Numbered from the stretch's first letter, positions 18,690-29,573 are shown. The stretch is DNA of 64,000 nt from Tetramitus jugosus (GCA_937625935.1 OW569352.1:434001-498000), one strand, 5' to 3'. The notes: generated by a model not told the origin, from the letters alone. A program made the numbers and translations.

Positions 18690-20339
18690 TTATGCACTTA
18701 GTTGCTTCCTATGATACAGCAAGTATGTGTTTTGCCAGCTATTCTTGTTGAGAGATTCGTATTTGCCTAATGTGTTCACATGGGGCGCAGGCACTCCCTG
18801 TTTCACAGTATCACTCAAAAAGTTGGTAATGTTCCTAACGTTGGGGCTAGGCACCAGAGACAAACCATGGGACTCCCATCCCTCTCCCAATTTAATCTGA
18901 TAATCCAGTAAACCTTCAAAGAATGTGACAGTGTTCAAATTCTTTGACAATGACTCCGCAGCCAGTCTAATCTGATAGAATTGATTAATCATTGCTTGAG
19001 TGGGTTCTGGGTTATCAGTGGCACTTAGCACGGAGCCTTCCTCATGTTCCATGAGCAACAAAGGTGCATATACTCTATTGTTTCCATAGCTTGTTCCTAC
19101 TTGCTGATGCTGTGGTGATACTGATTGAGATTGTTCTTGTTCAGCGGTCACTGAAGCTTTTGGTGTGCTTATCGTGGACAATGTGGCATGATTGGACTTT
19201 GTTTTGTCATTTTCTTCCTCGTTATTGAGCTCCAGTGTTGGTGTAGCATGTGCTAAATTTGACTCACACATGAACAATAGCTGTTGAACGAGGCGTTTTG
19301 CCAATTTGCAGTCACCCATCTTGAATCTAGCTTCTGCTTGACCCCAAATGGACTGTGCAACAAATATTGGAAAGCTATTGATTTGAATCGCAATCTCCTC
19401 TGCTTTCAAACAACTTGTCAACATGTCTCTAAACTTTCCTGATGTTGACTGTTCGAAATGACTGAATAAATATTGATTGTAGAGTTCCATTTGTGTTCGT
19501 ACGTGATCACGCTTTTCACTCATGGACTGTTCATATGAGTCATAAATGATTCCCTCTGCTGTCTCCTCTTCACTCTCACTGTCATTGTCACTGTCGTCAC
19601 TACTCTCTCGTTCTTCAGAAGTAGTAGTAGGAGATGATGATGATGATGATACGACTACGAGTGCAGTCGTGTGACTGGGTCCTTCATGTGCTAATGTCAA
19701 TGTAGGAGATGAAATGTGAGTAGGAGTCATCAGCATGGTTGTTGTCGTAGTCATTGAAGTAGTATACTCCACAGTACTCATCATGACTAATGAGTCTTCA
19801 GATGATAGAGAAGAAGTGTCCTGTACCATATCATCATCATCATCGTCATAGTTGTCATCATCATAGTCATCACTCATGTCAGTGTACTTTTCTTCTTCTT
19901 CTTCTATGCCATCATACTTCTGACCGAGGGACAATGAATGATGATATGACGATTTGTTGTTGTTGCTATTGGATGATGATTGCTTATTTGCGGCATTATG
20001 ATAGGTAAATTGAAGCAAATTGCTCATGTACAGTGTTGGTGCAGCAGGTTTGACATTGACTGGAAGTGACAACGATGATGATGATGTTGTTGTTGTTGGT
20101 GCATGTTGTTGTTCTTTCCTATGTTTTGTTTGTCTATGCTTTTTGTTTGAGCCAACAACAACAGCAACTGGAGGCTGAGCATATTGTTCATCAGTGGATG
20201 ATGCGTGCGCAGTATTTTGACCACCACCAAACACTTTTTTTTTCAACGCGGCAAACTGTGATTGAAAATGATAGTGCTTCAGTGGTGTGGGCACATGAAT
20301 TTGATAATGGGAATAGGGAGGTGATGATGATGCAGACAT
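18690..20339 (-). CDS. Unidentified low-complexity protein with helical C-terminus
   Basis: 549 residues. The first 280 are disordered: Gln/His, Ser runs, an acidic run near 170 (DDDNYDDDDDD) and Thr tracts. The folded part is C-terminal (about 285-549). It has a helix-rich block MSEKRDHVRTQMELYNQYLF ... KFRDMLTSCLKAEEIAIQIN, then PIFVAQSIWGQAEARFKMGD, which resembles one or two degenerate TPR-like helical hairpins. The last block is FFEGLLDYQIKLGEGWESHG ... YLLYHRKQLSA. No enzyme motif is visible. I do not recognise the family. Confidence 0.7.
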   Translation of the reverse strand: MSASSSPPYSHYQIHVPTPLKHYHFQSQFAALKKKVFGGGQNTAHASSTDEQYAQPPVAVVVGSNKKHRQTKHRKEQQHAPTTTTSSSSLSLPVNVKPAAPTLYMSNLLQFTYHNAANKQSSSNSNNNKSSYHHSLSLGQKYDGIEEEEEKYTDMSDDYDDDNYDDDDDDMVQDTSSLSSEDSLVMMSTVEYTTSMTTTTTMLMTPTHISSPTLTLAHEGPSHTTALVVVSSSSSSPTTTSEERESSDDSDNDSESEEETAEGIIYDSYEQSMSEKRDHVRTQMELYNQYLFSHFEQSTSGKFRDMLTSCLKAEEIAIQINSFPIFVAQSIWGQAEARFKMGDCKLAKRLVQQLLFMCESNLAHATPTLELNNEEENDKTKSNHATLSTISTPKASVTAEQEQSQSVSPQHQQVGTSYGNNRVYAPLLLMEHEEGSVLSATDNPEPTQAMINQFYQIRLAAESLSKNLNTVTFFEGLLDYQIKLGEGWESHGLSLVPSPNVRNITNFLSDTVKQGVPAPHVNTLGKYESLNKNSWQNTYLLYHRKQLSA

Positions 20340-20621
20340 GTGTGTGGTTTTCTCTCAAATGACAAATGTTTGTTGTGTGGAGGTTTTCGTTTTTTTGTAT
20401 CTCTATTGTTTGTTCTGTTATTTTATATCAGTAGGTAATAACAAAAAGTGATGTGTGGAGTGTAACGAGTGTGTTGGAGTGGATGATGGGAGTCAGTTCT
20501 CTGCTTTGGAGTGTGTTGTGGTTGCTGTCCAGATAGGTTTTCAGATTTCTTTCTTATGGAAGGTGAAGGAAATGGCGGTTTTTAGACAGCCCGACCATTT
20601 CCAAAAAAAGAGAAGATTGAT

Positions 20622-22258
20622 TTACAGCTTCAGCTCTTTTAGCTCAACAAGAGGTGTTGGTTCGATGCTGACAGCATCTTCATCATCACTCAGAAGGAGC
20701 TCACTTGAGGATACATCATCGGATAGGACTGGGTTCTGTAACTGCTGATAAGACTTTTTGTTTTGCCTTGAGAAAATGAAGGCAAAACAGGCTACAAATT
20801 TATATTCAATGTGTCAGTGGATTGTTTAGAGGATATGACATGATAACTGCGATTGTACATACCAAATAATAAGTTTGCGAACAATAAAAGGGAAACACTG
20901 CCCGCTAACAATAAGCCAATTTGTAACAACCGGTCGTATTCCTTTGAACAGAATTGCTTGTTGAAATCGAGAGCAACTTGCTCAGCGGGTCTCGAGGTCA
21001 CGTTCAGAGAGTCATGTATGCATGTTATTGTCGTTACTCTTCGAGAACACTTGAAAATTTCGTCAATCGATGAAGTGTAAAACGATTCCTTCTTCACCGA
21101 TCGGTATGCTAGATCGAAAGAATTTCCCTCTTCTTTGAATCTGTTTCCACAACCATCACTCACATCGTTTATAGTCGTATGACTGTCTAGATCATCTGTT
21201 CGAAACCCTTGCACAACAGATGCACTACCTCCACCGTCCAAGTTAATAGCATTCTTAACCCCTAAAGAGATTAACACATCAGCTAATTCGTACAATGTAA
21301 GTCCCTTTTTTGCATTTCCATCACCATCAATTTCAACAATGATGATTCTACCCTTATCATCATGACCAAGTGCAATACGGGATGCACGTAGATTTATAAA
21401 CTGCTGCAGAGAACCAGATTTTTGAGTATCTGGGTATTCTTTTGTAAGAGAACCATGGACAAAGGACTCTCCCTCTCTCACTAACCAAATCACACCACCA
21501 ACCATATTTACAATGGAGTCGTTTTCGTCTCCTGTCGATTGTCGAAGTGCTTGATTTGCGGTGTCAACTCCGCCAACATATCCAACCATAACTTTGCCCT
21601 TCTTTGAAATGGCGAGATTCACATTCGTGGTAGCAGATTGTTGTACCACTCTTCCATTACTAACAATATTTCCCAAACAATGTCCATTGTTGACATCAAA
21701 AAATCCAGCATTCGTCGCATAGATACATGTTACATTCTTTCCATTAAATACATCATAGTTCGGATCATTAGTCTTCTGATACTTTAACGAATTGGCAGTT
21801 TGCTCCACAGTTGTTCGACTGTCTACATTATTCTTACTATCGCAACCTGGTGATGGCTGCACAATACTAAAATGATTTCGTGGATTGTTCAATCGGATAA
21901 AATGACCATTTAGAAGAGTATCCCCAACATTTAAACTCTCAAACTTTGATCCAATATATCGATGCTCCACATCAGCCATTTCGTCCTCTGACCCATGAGG
22001 ACTCAAATCATGGATCTCAAATTCGGGTTTTCCACGATTAGCATTCATAATTTGGTCCAATGTGAGTTCAGGTCCTCCACGTTGCTTCGGATTGATACCA
22101 TATGGCATCGATGCCAACCAGTTCACGTCCATTGTCGAATAAGCACTTGTTGTTGACTGTTCTTGTTGAGACTCACAAACACTGTTGTTTGTAATGACGA
22201 GGAGAATGGCCATCAACAACAATAACACCAAAGATTTTTGTGAGTCGAGTGTTTGCAT
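20622..22258 (-). CDS. NAGPA: NAGPA-like phosphodiester glycosidase (mannose-6-phosphate uncovering enzyme)
   Basis: Two exons, 20863-22258 and 20622-20791, with a 71-nt intron (donor GTATGT, acceptor GTAG, phase 1) give 521 residues. NAGPA removes GlcNAc from GlcNAc-1-phospho-mannose to expose the mannose-6-phosphate lysosomal signal in the trans-Golgi. It starts with a signal peptide (SLVLLLLMAILLVITNNSVC). The phosphodiester glycosidase domain covers about 170-400, with NAGFFDVNNGHCLGNIVSNG, MVGGVIWLV, GHDDKGRIIIVEIDG and INLDGGGSASVVQG. A transmembrane helix near 443-472 spans the splice junction. Splicing replaces a 24-codon read-through end with a 56-residue tail: NKKSYQQLQNPVL followed by an acidic stretch. 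YQQL fits the YxxPhi sorting motif. The ATG at 22258 is chosen because the signal peptide follows at once. Confidence 0.85.
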
Positions 22259-22517
22259 GATGATGAAGCTTTCACGTGAGTTCGATTGTTTTTGTTTTTG
22301 CTGGTCTTGTTGGAAGGTCGGAGATTCAGAATTCAAGCAAAGCAACGTGTCGTGAATGGAGAAGAAACATGATTCAAGGATGGGCACTTCATGAGCATGT
22401 GTCCAACGCTGCTTGAAGGACAGACATTCTTTTTACCGCCAAAAGTCAGGCTTCCCGCCATTTACAGACAATTTTCAACGGCGACAATTTTAGCAAAACG
22501 CGAGGCTCAAAGACCGA

Positions 22518-25265
22518 ATGAACAACAGCCCTCTTGTCATGAGCTCCAAAGAACAGATGGATGAGAACGAGCCAGCTCAACGTCCAGAGAGCAACTGGGA
22601 GCCTGAACAAGCTGAAACAACAAACGAGGTAAAAAAGAAAAAGGTAAAGAGGAAGAGAAGGAAAAAACGATCAGCAGTTGATGCTTCAGAAGCGCCAGTC
22701 CCAGTATCTTCTGATACTACTATTCACGAACATCAAACTGTTGAGAACAATGATGCAGAACATGATAGTATTGAAGCAGTTCAGGATATTCCGCAACCGG
22801 CGATGAATGATGGCGTTTCCAATACTTCAAGTGCAGAGGTGAACAGTATCGATTCTAGTCGTGTTCTTATGAGAAATAACACCCCGACCCGTAACTACTC
22901 GAACAATAACCAGACGCTGAGACGAACCTATCTATCTTTGAAAAGAAGCTTAGTGACTTACTTTTCTTCAGGAAGAATGCTTGAACCGAGAATGCAATCG
23001 AGCACGATTAAACACGAATTATTCAATAATGGCGAAATGTTGAGTTACATCAGTGATCCAGTGATGTCTGTGAAGATAATTAAGGCAGATCAATTGCATC
23101 TAAGTTCGAAAGTGTTTTACCCCATGGTTAAAGTGTCGATCGTCGATACGAATACCGGAAGATTGATTCAATTAAGTGATTTGAGAAAAGGGTCAAACAA
23201 GTTTGAATTATCTAAAAATGGTTCACAGGATTACGCCATTGCTCCCGTGATGACTGAAACGTATGATGTGCGGAAGGAAAGAAGTTTTAAACCTGTATGG
23301 AATGAAACATTAATTATCAACGAGAATTATCATGATCTGTTATCCGAGAATGTGTTATTTATGTTTGAACTGTTTGATAAGCGAAACATAACGTCAAATA
23401 TAGTGTCATTTAGTCGGATATCGTGGGGATTTTTGAAGCCAGTCAGCTCTTCTGGCAGAGCCAATACAGAATCTACGGTCAGAATTCAACTGTTTAAATA
23501 TCATGTGAGTATATCATCTCTCATACGGACTAAACTAAAAACGATCATACCTCCGGTTCGTTCTATCTTAACAGATCCCGCAGAAACTGGGTTTGAATTA
23601 TATGACTTATATACGAACCGAGACAACCTTCCTCTTTATCCTTCCACTCTTTATGTTAAACTTTCTGCCCGTGAACGAACGAAGAATGAAATGAAGAGTA
23701 AAAAATCTCTATCAAGTACTGACAGAGCTGATCGCGAAGCACTGGATCAAATGGTACAGGTGGATGAAACTTCTGAGGAGGCAAAACAAAAAGACTTGGA
23801 AAGAAGAAGACGACGACAAGAGATAAAGCGTCGAAAACTTAAGCGAGAGAGGAATCAGAAGTGCGAGATACCTGATAAACTCCTCCATCAGTTTGATTCG
23901 GGAGCCAAGGGATGTCTTAGTGTGCAATTTTCAAATGAAGGGCGGTATTTAGCAGCGGGGTGCTGTCATTCTTCTGTCTATTCAACTGTAAAGATCTTCG
24001 ATCTGTGGGATGGAAAATTAGCAGTTTCTTACTCTGGTCATAAGAATATCATATACAGTGTTGATTGGAGTCCTGATGACAAAGAATTAATCACTGCTTC
24101 GTCAGACTGCACTGTCAAAATATGGAATGCTAAGATATCCAAAGGGAATACGAAGCTTAAAGCCAACAGCGAGATACTGCAACATTCCTCATTCGTGTAT
24201 GTGGCAAAGTATCACCCGATATCAGAGAAGACTCGATTAATTATTACAGGAAGTTTTGATCGTAAAATCCGAATTTGGAATCGAGAGACGAAAACAATAA
24301 TGAACGAGCTTGTAGGACATATGGGGAGAGTGAACAGTATATCATTCACTCCTGATGGCACAAAAATGTTCTCTGCTGATGCAACAGGAGTCATCAAGTT
24401 GTGGGGCTGTCGCTTATCAAAAGATGCCACCGAGCAAGATATCAAGGATTCCTTCACGCTCCTTCGAACAATAGAGAATGACAATATTTTGGGGAGTTCA
24501 TTGTCTACCATACTTGTAGATCCAAACTATGGACAAGAAAGACTCATTGTTCATTCTCAAGATAATATGATCCGTCGGATAGAAGCATTCAAGAAATCAG
24601 TGGCGAATTGTTACTCGGGAGTGAAGCACTCTCTAAATGCTCAAAAGTGCAACATCAGTCCATGTGGATCATACATTGTCTCTGGGTCTGACACCGGAAG
24701 AGTATTCTATTGGGATGTAGAAACATCAAAGCTCGTTCATGCGGAGGGTAAGGATTATCAATTTAAGAATTCTCCAGTGTACAATATCGCATGGAGTAGT
24801 AAGGAACACCTGGTGGCATTTTGTTCGTTTGGAGGAAGTGATCCCATCAGGGTATATGCTCACGAGAAAAAGGGTGAAGATGTGTCACAGGACATGCATG
24901 ACATGCAGAGTATGAACGGTAATTTTGCTTACGACGACATAACAAAAGCGTCATATACGAGAATGCCCACAATGAATGCCTCACTCAGACCAATAATGTT
25001 CCCTCCAACACGGAGTACAGGTTCCCTATCCCCTCGGCCCAGTTCTCTCTTGGGTTCACATGTTCCACGAATCGAAACACCATCACCAAACCAAGTGAGT
25101 GGCTTATCGAGGCCTGAAACACCACCTGGCATTACAATCTCCTCATCAGGTTTCACAAGACCAAGAACACCACTAATCCCCAATCCCCTAACACTCCCAC
25201 CACAATCAAGAACGACATCATCATCATCGTCATCATCAAGCTCATCCCAACCACAACAACATTAG
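22518..25265 (+). CDS. AHI1: Jouberin (AHI1) WD40 protein
   Basis: 915 residues. Jouberin acts at the ciliary transition zone and basal body and is needed for cilium assembly in animals. Order: a basic, disordered N-terminus (VKKKKVKRKRRKKRS near 40-54); a C2-like domain at about 175-385 with KVSIVDTNTGRLIQ, YAIAPVMTETYDVRK, the WNETLIINENY and VLFMFELFDKR strands, and YPSTLYVKL; then six or seven WD40 blades from about 455 (LLHQFDSGAKGCLSVQFSNE) through GHKNIIYSVDWSPDDKELIT and LQHSSFVYVAKYHP to VAFCSFGGSDPIRVY near 785. This order matches human AHI1 closely. The C-terminal 130 residues are Pro/Ser-rich; the SH3 domain of vertebrate AHI1 is absent. Presence fits an organism able to build flagella. 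The gene is divergent from NAGPA. Confidence 0.88.
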   Translation: MNNSPLVMSSKEQMDENEPAQRPESNWEPEQAETTNEVKKKKVKRKRRKKRSAVDASEAPVPVSSDTTIHEHQTVENNDAEHDSIEAVQDIPQPAMNDGVSNTSSAEVNSIDSSRVLMRNNTPTRNYSNNNQTLRRTYLSLKRSLVTYFSSGRMLEPRMQSSTIKHELFNNGEMLSYISDPVMSVKIIKADQLHLSSKVFYPMVKVSIVDTNTGRLIQLSDLRKGSNKFELSKNGSQDYAIAPVMTETYDVRKERSFKPVWNETLIINENYHDLLSENVLFMFELFDKRNITSNIVSFSRISWGFLKPVSSSGRANTESTVRIQLFKYHVSISSLIRTKLKTIIPPVRSILTDPAETGFELYDLYTNRDNLPLYPSTLYVKLSARERTKNEMKSKKSLSSTDRADREALDQMVQVDETSEEAKQKDLERRRRRQEIKRRKLKRERNQKCEIPDKLLHQFDSGAKGCLSVQFSNEGRYLAAGCCHSSVYSTVKIFDLWDGKLAVSYSGHKNIIYSVDWSPDDKELITASSDCTVKIWNAKISKGNTKLKANSEILQHSSFVYVAKYHPISEKTRLIITGSFDRKIRIWNRETKTIMNELVGHMGRVNSISFTPDGTKMFSADATGVIKLWGCRLSKDATEQDIKDSFTLLRTIENDNILGSSLSTILVDPNYGQERLIVHSQDNMIRRIEAFKKSVANCYSGVKHSLNAQKCNISPCGSYIVSGSDTGRVFYWDVETSKLVHAEGKDYQFKNSPVYNIAWSSKEHLVAFCSFGGSDPIRVYAHEKKGEDVSQDMHDMQSMNGNFAYDDITKASYTRMPTMNASLRPIMFPPTRSTGSLSPRPSSLLGSHVPRIETPSPNQVSGLSRPETPPGITISSSGFTRPRTPLIPNPLTLPPQSRTTSSSSSSSSSSQPQQH

Positions 25266-25580
25266 GTCCGTCATCACATACGAACTGAAGACTTCATCAA
25301 CTCCACCATTATACAACTCAACCACACAAATGAACTAACTCATGTTTGTTTCAATATAAATAAAAAACTCTAATATTTATACTCTGAATAAATGACTTGA
25401 ACTCCACACATCGACGTAGTCTCACACACAAGGTCACGTGTGTCACAATTTTTGTAAAATAAATTAAGAATCTACACTCGCTCTCTCTCTCTCTCAGCAG
25501 AACCAACAAATAAACAACAATCATCATCATCATCATCGTCATCATCCATGCATCTCGAGAAAAATGTTCGCTCGGTAAAA
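25266..25580. repeat. Intergenic spacer with microsatellites
   Basis: Spacer between the convergent jouberin and Rab genes. It holds a CT run at 25481-25495 and an ATC run at 25521-25546. No gene or structured RNA is seen. Confidence 0.7.
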
Positions 25581-26467
25581 TCAATGCGCAGATCTCTTTT
25601 GTTTCATTGACTGTACAATCATGTTGAATGCGGCTTCAATATTCTCCCCGTTCAATGCAGAAACTTCCATCGTTTCATACTCTCCCAACGTTTTCACATC
25701 ATCTGATTGCACTTGTCTCACTTCTTCCATATCGGACTTATTTCCCAATATAATAAGACTCAATTGATCCTCATCTGGTGCATATGATTTAATGTCTTCC
25801 AACCACTTTTTCACATTGTCAAAACTGGCACGCGATGTAACTAATATTGTTGTTTGTTGTTATCGTTTGTTAAAAAAATGCAAACATGAATTTAAAAAAA
25901 ATTGTTGAATGACATCTGCACACAGACAGACACAATGAAAAAAACAAACACGTACTATCATACACAACAATAATGCCATGACAACCTCTATAGTATGTCG
26001 AAGTAATTGTGCTATATCTCTCTTGACCAGCCGTATCCCACACTTGAATCCGATCTCCATTCACATTCTTGACCTTGAAATCCACTCCTACAAGAAATGA
26101 AATGACACACAAGAAGACGGAAAAAAAAAAGTGAGTCTCAAAAAAAAAATTGTTGTTTTTGTTGCACATCATGACAAAAAAAAACAGAACACTTACCAAT
26201 GGTTGCAATATAATTGTTACCAAATGTTTCATCGACCCACCGACTCGATATACTTGTTTTTCCTACAGAAGCATCACCAATCATGAGAATTTTGTAAACG
26301 TTGGACCTTTTTTGACTACTGCTGTTACTCATGCCTGAATTGTTGTCATTGCTGTTGTTGTTGTTGTTGTTGTTATCATAGGAATTGTTGTTTGCATCGA
26401 GAACGTTGAGTTGGTTACTGTTGTTGTTATGGTTGTTGTTGTGTTCTTTGGAATTACCGCAACCCAT
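25581..26467 (-). CDS. Rab-family GTPase with N-terminal acylation signal
   Basis: Three exons (26197-26467, 25956-26087, 25581-25840), introns of 109 and 115 nt with donors GTAAGT and GTACGT, both phase 1, giving 220 residues. The joins restore TIGVDFKV and VYDITSRASF. G motifs: [33 protein letters not shown] and EVSAL. The sequence is closest to Rab1/Rab8-type GTPases, which direct vesicle traffic. It begins MGCGNSKEH followed by an Asn-rich stretch; Gly2 and Cys3 fit N-myristoylation plus palmitoylation. It ends MKQKRSAH with no cysteine, so prenylation is not possible. This layout recalls plant ARA6/RABF1. Membrane attachment by the N-terminus is inferred. Confidence 0.88.
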
Positions 26468-26725
26468 TGTGTCCTTCTTATTCTTCTTATTCTTTAGTTC
26501 GTGTTTGTTTTTTTCTAGTTTTGTTGAACAAAGCTTCGATTGGTATTGGGGAGTAAGGACTTTCGGATTTTGACGGTTGATAGCCCTCCTTGGCAGCAAT
26601 CACCTTCAAGTCGGGGCAAATTGAAATAGAGCTCTGGGGTCTGGACTGAATGCACACTTACTGGCAGAAGTATCGACAAGAACTAGACCAAGTTTCGCTC
26701 CTCTGAGGATTGATATTGCTGGCTC

Positions 26726-27154
26726 ATGTGGTCTTCCGAATGTTCATCTTTGCATCGGACTCTGCTCCATTGGCCAAAAAACTTTAAAAGAAAAAGAGCG
26801 AACATGAAACATTCCAGCAGCAATAGCAATAACAACAACAATGGACCACTTCCTCTGGTTCACAAGTTGTACATTGAGACTGAACCATCCCAAAACGTCA
26901 ATAATGGTGCTTCACAACAACAACAACCATCATCCTTCCATCAATTGTGTTACATGCGAAGGAAGCCAACAACAGAAGGCAGCAATTCTTCGTTTGTACC
27001 GAGTTCGGTCTCCGCTGCTGACATGATCAAGATTATGGACCAACAAGATCCAAACAGACACGTCTTTTTATCCATCCCGGATCAGACATCAACTGGTAGT
27101 GATGAACAAGAACAACAAGAACAGGAACCATCAAAATTAACCAAACAATCCTAA
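26726..27154 (+). CDS. Small unidentified Asn/Gln-rich protein
   Basis: 142 residues from the ATG at 26726, or 116 from a second ATG at 26804, which begins a more typical sequence (MKHSSSNSNNNNNG). The middle has LVHKLYIETEPSQ, and SAADMIKIMDQQDPNRHVFL near 96-115 reads like a short helix and strand. The remainder is Gln/Asn/Ser-rich and the end is acidic (DEQEQQEQEPSK). No family is recognised. It lies alone between the divergent Rab start and the ARL1 stop. Confidence 0.45.
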   Translation: MWSSECSSLHRTLLHWPKNFKRKRANMKHSSSNSNNNNNGPLPLVHKLYIETEPSQNVNNGASQQQQPSSFHQLCYMRRKPTTEGSNSSFVPSSVSAADMIKIMDQQDPNRHVFLSIPDQTSTGSDEQEQQEQEPSKLTKQS

Positions 27155-27398
27155 GATCAGTTCACACAACAAATGGATGGACAAGATGATCAATTAGCGT
27201 TGCAAAGTCGTTAATTCATACTCTATAGAGGTGAATCATGCATGATAATCAGAGCTTGAACAGAAGAAAACACAAGAAAAGCAAGCTCGTACTCAAACAA
27301 AACATGCATCAAAAGCAAGTATCAATCCAACAATGACAGATTGACCACACAACAAGAACAACAGTAACAAATTGAAACAAAAGCCAAAAAATGAATTC

Positions 27399-27947
27399 TT
27401 AGCGTCTATTCTGCAATGTTTGCACCAACCAGTCCATTCCATCCTTGAGTCCTGTTCCCTGTATGGCACTCGTCTTAAAAATAGTCCACTGTCTGTTCTT
27501 GATCTTTGATAAACAGAGTTCCTTGCTGACTTCTTCCACAGTCATTGCTCCTTCAACGTCTTGCTTGTTGGCAAACACGAGTAGAATCGAATCTTGCAAT
27601 TCCTTCTCATCCAACATGGCAAACAACTCTTTTTTAGCAATACCCATTCTCTCTCGATCGGAACTATCAATGACATAAATGATGGCATCCGTGTTGGCAT
27701 AGTAACATCTCCAATAGGGTCGAATACTCGTTTGACCTCCGAGATCCCACACTTGTAGCTTTACATTGTTGTAAGTGATACTCTCAACGTTGAATCCAAT
27801 GGTAGGAATCGTTTTGACCACTTCTCCGACTTGCAACATGTGAAGTATCGTAGTCTTTCCTGCATTGTTGAGTCCTAGGATCAGAATACGAACTTCTTGT
27901 TCGAAACTGAAGAGTGATTTGAAGAGATTGGAAAAGTAACTGCCCAT
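27399..27947 (-). CDS. ARL1: ARF-like GTPase ARL1
   Basis: 182 residues, the normal ARF/ARL length. ARL1 recruits GRIP-domain golgins to the trans-Golgi. The N-terminus [13 protein letters not shown] has Gly2 for myristoylation and an amphipathic helix. Motifs are the P-loop GLNNAGKTT, switch [32 protein letters not shown] in switch II (the [11 protein letters not shown] form is typical of ARL1), NKQD, and SAIQGTGL. It ends [11 protein letters not shown]1 is preferred over ARF1 because of the GEVV and [11 protein letters not shown] signatures. No intron is seen. Confidence 0.92.
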   Translation of the reverse strand: MGSYFSNLFKSLFSFEQEVRILILGLNNAGKTTILHMLQVGEVVKTIPTIGFNVESITYNNVKLQVWDLGGQTSIRPYWRCYYANTDAIIYVIDSSDRERMGIAKKELFAMLDEKELQDSILLVFANKQDVEGAMTVEEVSKELCLSKIKNRQWTIFKTSAIQGTGLKDGMDWLVQTLQNRR

Positions 27948-28210
27948 TTTTTTTTCAATATATATGTTATATGTACAGTGCGATTGTTGATGTTGATGTT
28001 GATGATGTTACTTTTTGTTTGTTGTTGTTTGATCGCAATGGAAAAAGAAGAATCGTGGTTTTTTTCTGTTCTCTGTTCGAACAAAATCGAAATGACGAAG
28101 GAGAAGCACGTGTGCCCGACCCAATATTCCGATTCGTTCGGAAAAACACTCATTTTCCCTCCAAGTGAAAAAAAACAAAAACTGCATCCAACAAATTCAT
28201 CACAAAGAAG

Positions 28211-29548
28211 ATGTTCAAAAGAATAGTGCTGAACAACAAGAATCACAACAAAGCACTGTTGTACCAACAACTCAACAACTCTTTTGCTATCCACAATGCC
28301 ACAAAACAATCATCACTATTTGCTCAATTGGCCCTTGCTCATCGCAACCAACAACAACAACATCGATTTTACTCTGCGACAGCCTCTACTGCCGCTACAG
28401 CAACAACAGCTACAACAACAGCTTCAACAACAATGACCAGTCCAAGTCCAGTTGCAGCCTCCATTCCAGTCTCTCAGACACCAGTGAATACTCCGACAGC
28501 AGCAGAGTCATTGCTTTCTCCATCGTCTGCTAGAATGAACAACAACAACAGTAGCACTCCATTGCCACTCCAGGATCACATGAAAGACTTGGATGCTTCA
28601 CTAGATGCACTTGTAGAGAGTCAATTTGAAGAAGCTGAAAATTTGATGGACTCGTTCATCACTGCCATCTCACCTGCACGTTACTTGACCGAGTTTATGA
28701 CTGCAATTCACGATACGACTGGACTACCATGGTGGTTGACCATTGCAGCTACTGCGTTCATGGCCAGAGTAGCCATGGTTAAACTCAATATTAACACGAC
28801 AAAGTTTAGTATGAACAAGGCTGCTCACATACAATCAGAGAAGAAACTAATGGAAAGAGTGAGAAATGCTGTGACGACAGAGGAGCGTGTCGAAGCGAGT
28901 CACTCTCTCAGAGAGTTTAAGCAAAAGCACGGTATTGAAGATTGGAGAATGTTTAGTTCATTCCTACAATTCCCAGTGTTTATCACATTTTTGTACACGT
29001 TGAGACAAATGGCTCAGTTGGACCCTTCGATGACCGCTGGTGGATTTTTGTGGTTCCATGATTTGTCTCAAGTGGATCCCTATATGGTTCTACCCATTTT
29101 GTCTGCTTGTACTCAGTTGTTGTCGTTTGAGGTCAATAATTTGAAGCGTTTCCAAGCCCCTGGAGCCACCACTTCCACTCCACAAGTGGTTCTCAAGTAT
29201 TTTATGAGATCGATTGCGATTTTGGGTATCTTTTTCACGAAAAATTTCCCTGCTGCCATGTTCATGTACTGGATTCCTAGCAATATCTTCATGATCATCT
29301 ACACCTACATAACAAAGACTGAATGGTTCAGAAACAAGTACAATATCCCAAAGCCTCAACTCCCTTCTGCCCAAGATGCAGTCTGGACCAAGAAGACGGA
29401 GGAAGTAACAAAGAAGAATGCAAAGAAGTTTTTGCCAAAGGTAATGTATGGAGCTCTATTCCCTGAGTCAGCTGCAGCTGCCAAGGAAGTCAAGGCATTC
29501 TCACAAAGGGACAGACAGTCAAAGGGTGCAGCACAAGTCAACAAGTAA
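28211..29548 (+). CDS. OXA1: Mitochondrial OXA1-type membrane insertase
   Basis: 445 residues. OXA1 inserts mitochondrially encoded proteins into the inner membrane. A basic, hydroxylated presequence opens the protein (MFKRIVLNNKNHNK ... HRNQQQQHRFYSA). A Thr/Ala-rich stretch follows. The YidC/OXA1 core runs from about 155 to 385: TGLPWWLTIAATAFMARVAM, the charged loop with KLMERVRNAVTTEERVEASH, a second membrane segment SSFLQFPVFITFLYTLRQM, GGFLWFHDLSQVDPYMVLPI, and KNFPAAMFMYWIPSNIFMII. The matrix tail is Lys-rich (KKTEEVTKKNAKKFLPK), as expected for ribosome contact. The gene is divergent from ARL1. Core order and length match OXA1 rather than the shorter COX18. Confidence 0.9.
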   Translation: MFKRIVLNNKNHNKALLYQQLNNSFAIHNATKQSSLFAQLALAHRNQQQQHRFYSATASTAATATTATTTASTTMTSPSPVAASIPVSQTPVNTPTAAESLLSPSSARMNNNNSSTPLPLQDHMKDLDASLDALVESQFEEAENLMDSFITAISPARYLTEFMTAIHDTTGLPWWLTIAATAFMARVAMVKLNINTTKFSMNKAAHIQSEKKLMERVRNAVTTEERVEASHSLREFKQKHGIEDWRMFSSFLQFPVFITFLYTLRQMAQLDPSMTAGGFLWFHDLSQVDPYMVLPILSACTQLLSFEVNNLKRFQAPGATTSTPQVVLKYFMRSIAILGIFFTKNFPAAMFMYWIPSNIFMIIYTYITKTEWFRNKYNIPKPQLPSAQDAVWTKKTEEVTKKNAKKFLPKVMYGALFPESAAAAKEVKAFSQRDRQSKGAAQVNK

Positions 29549-29573
29549 AAGGTTTATCTTCAATTATTATTAT

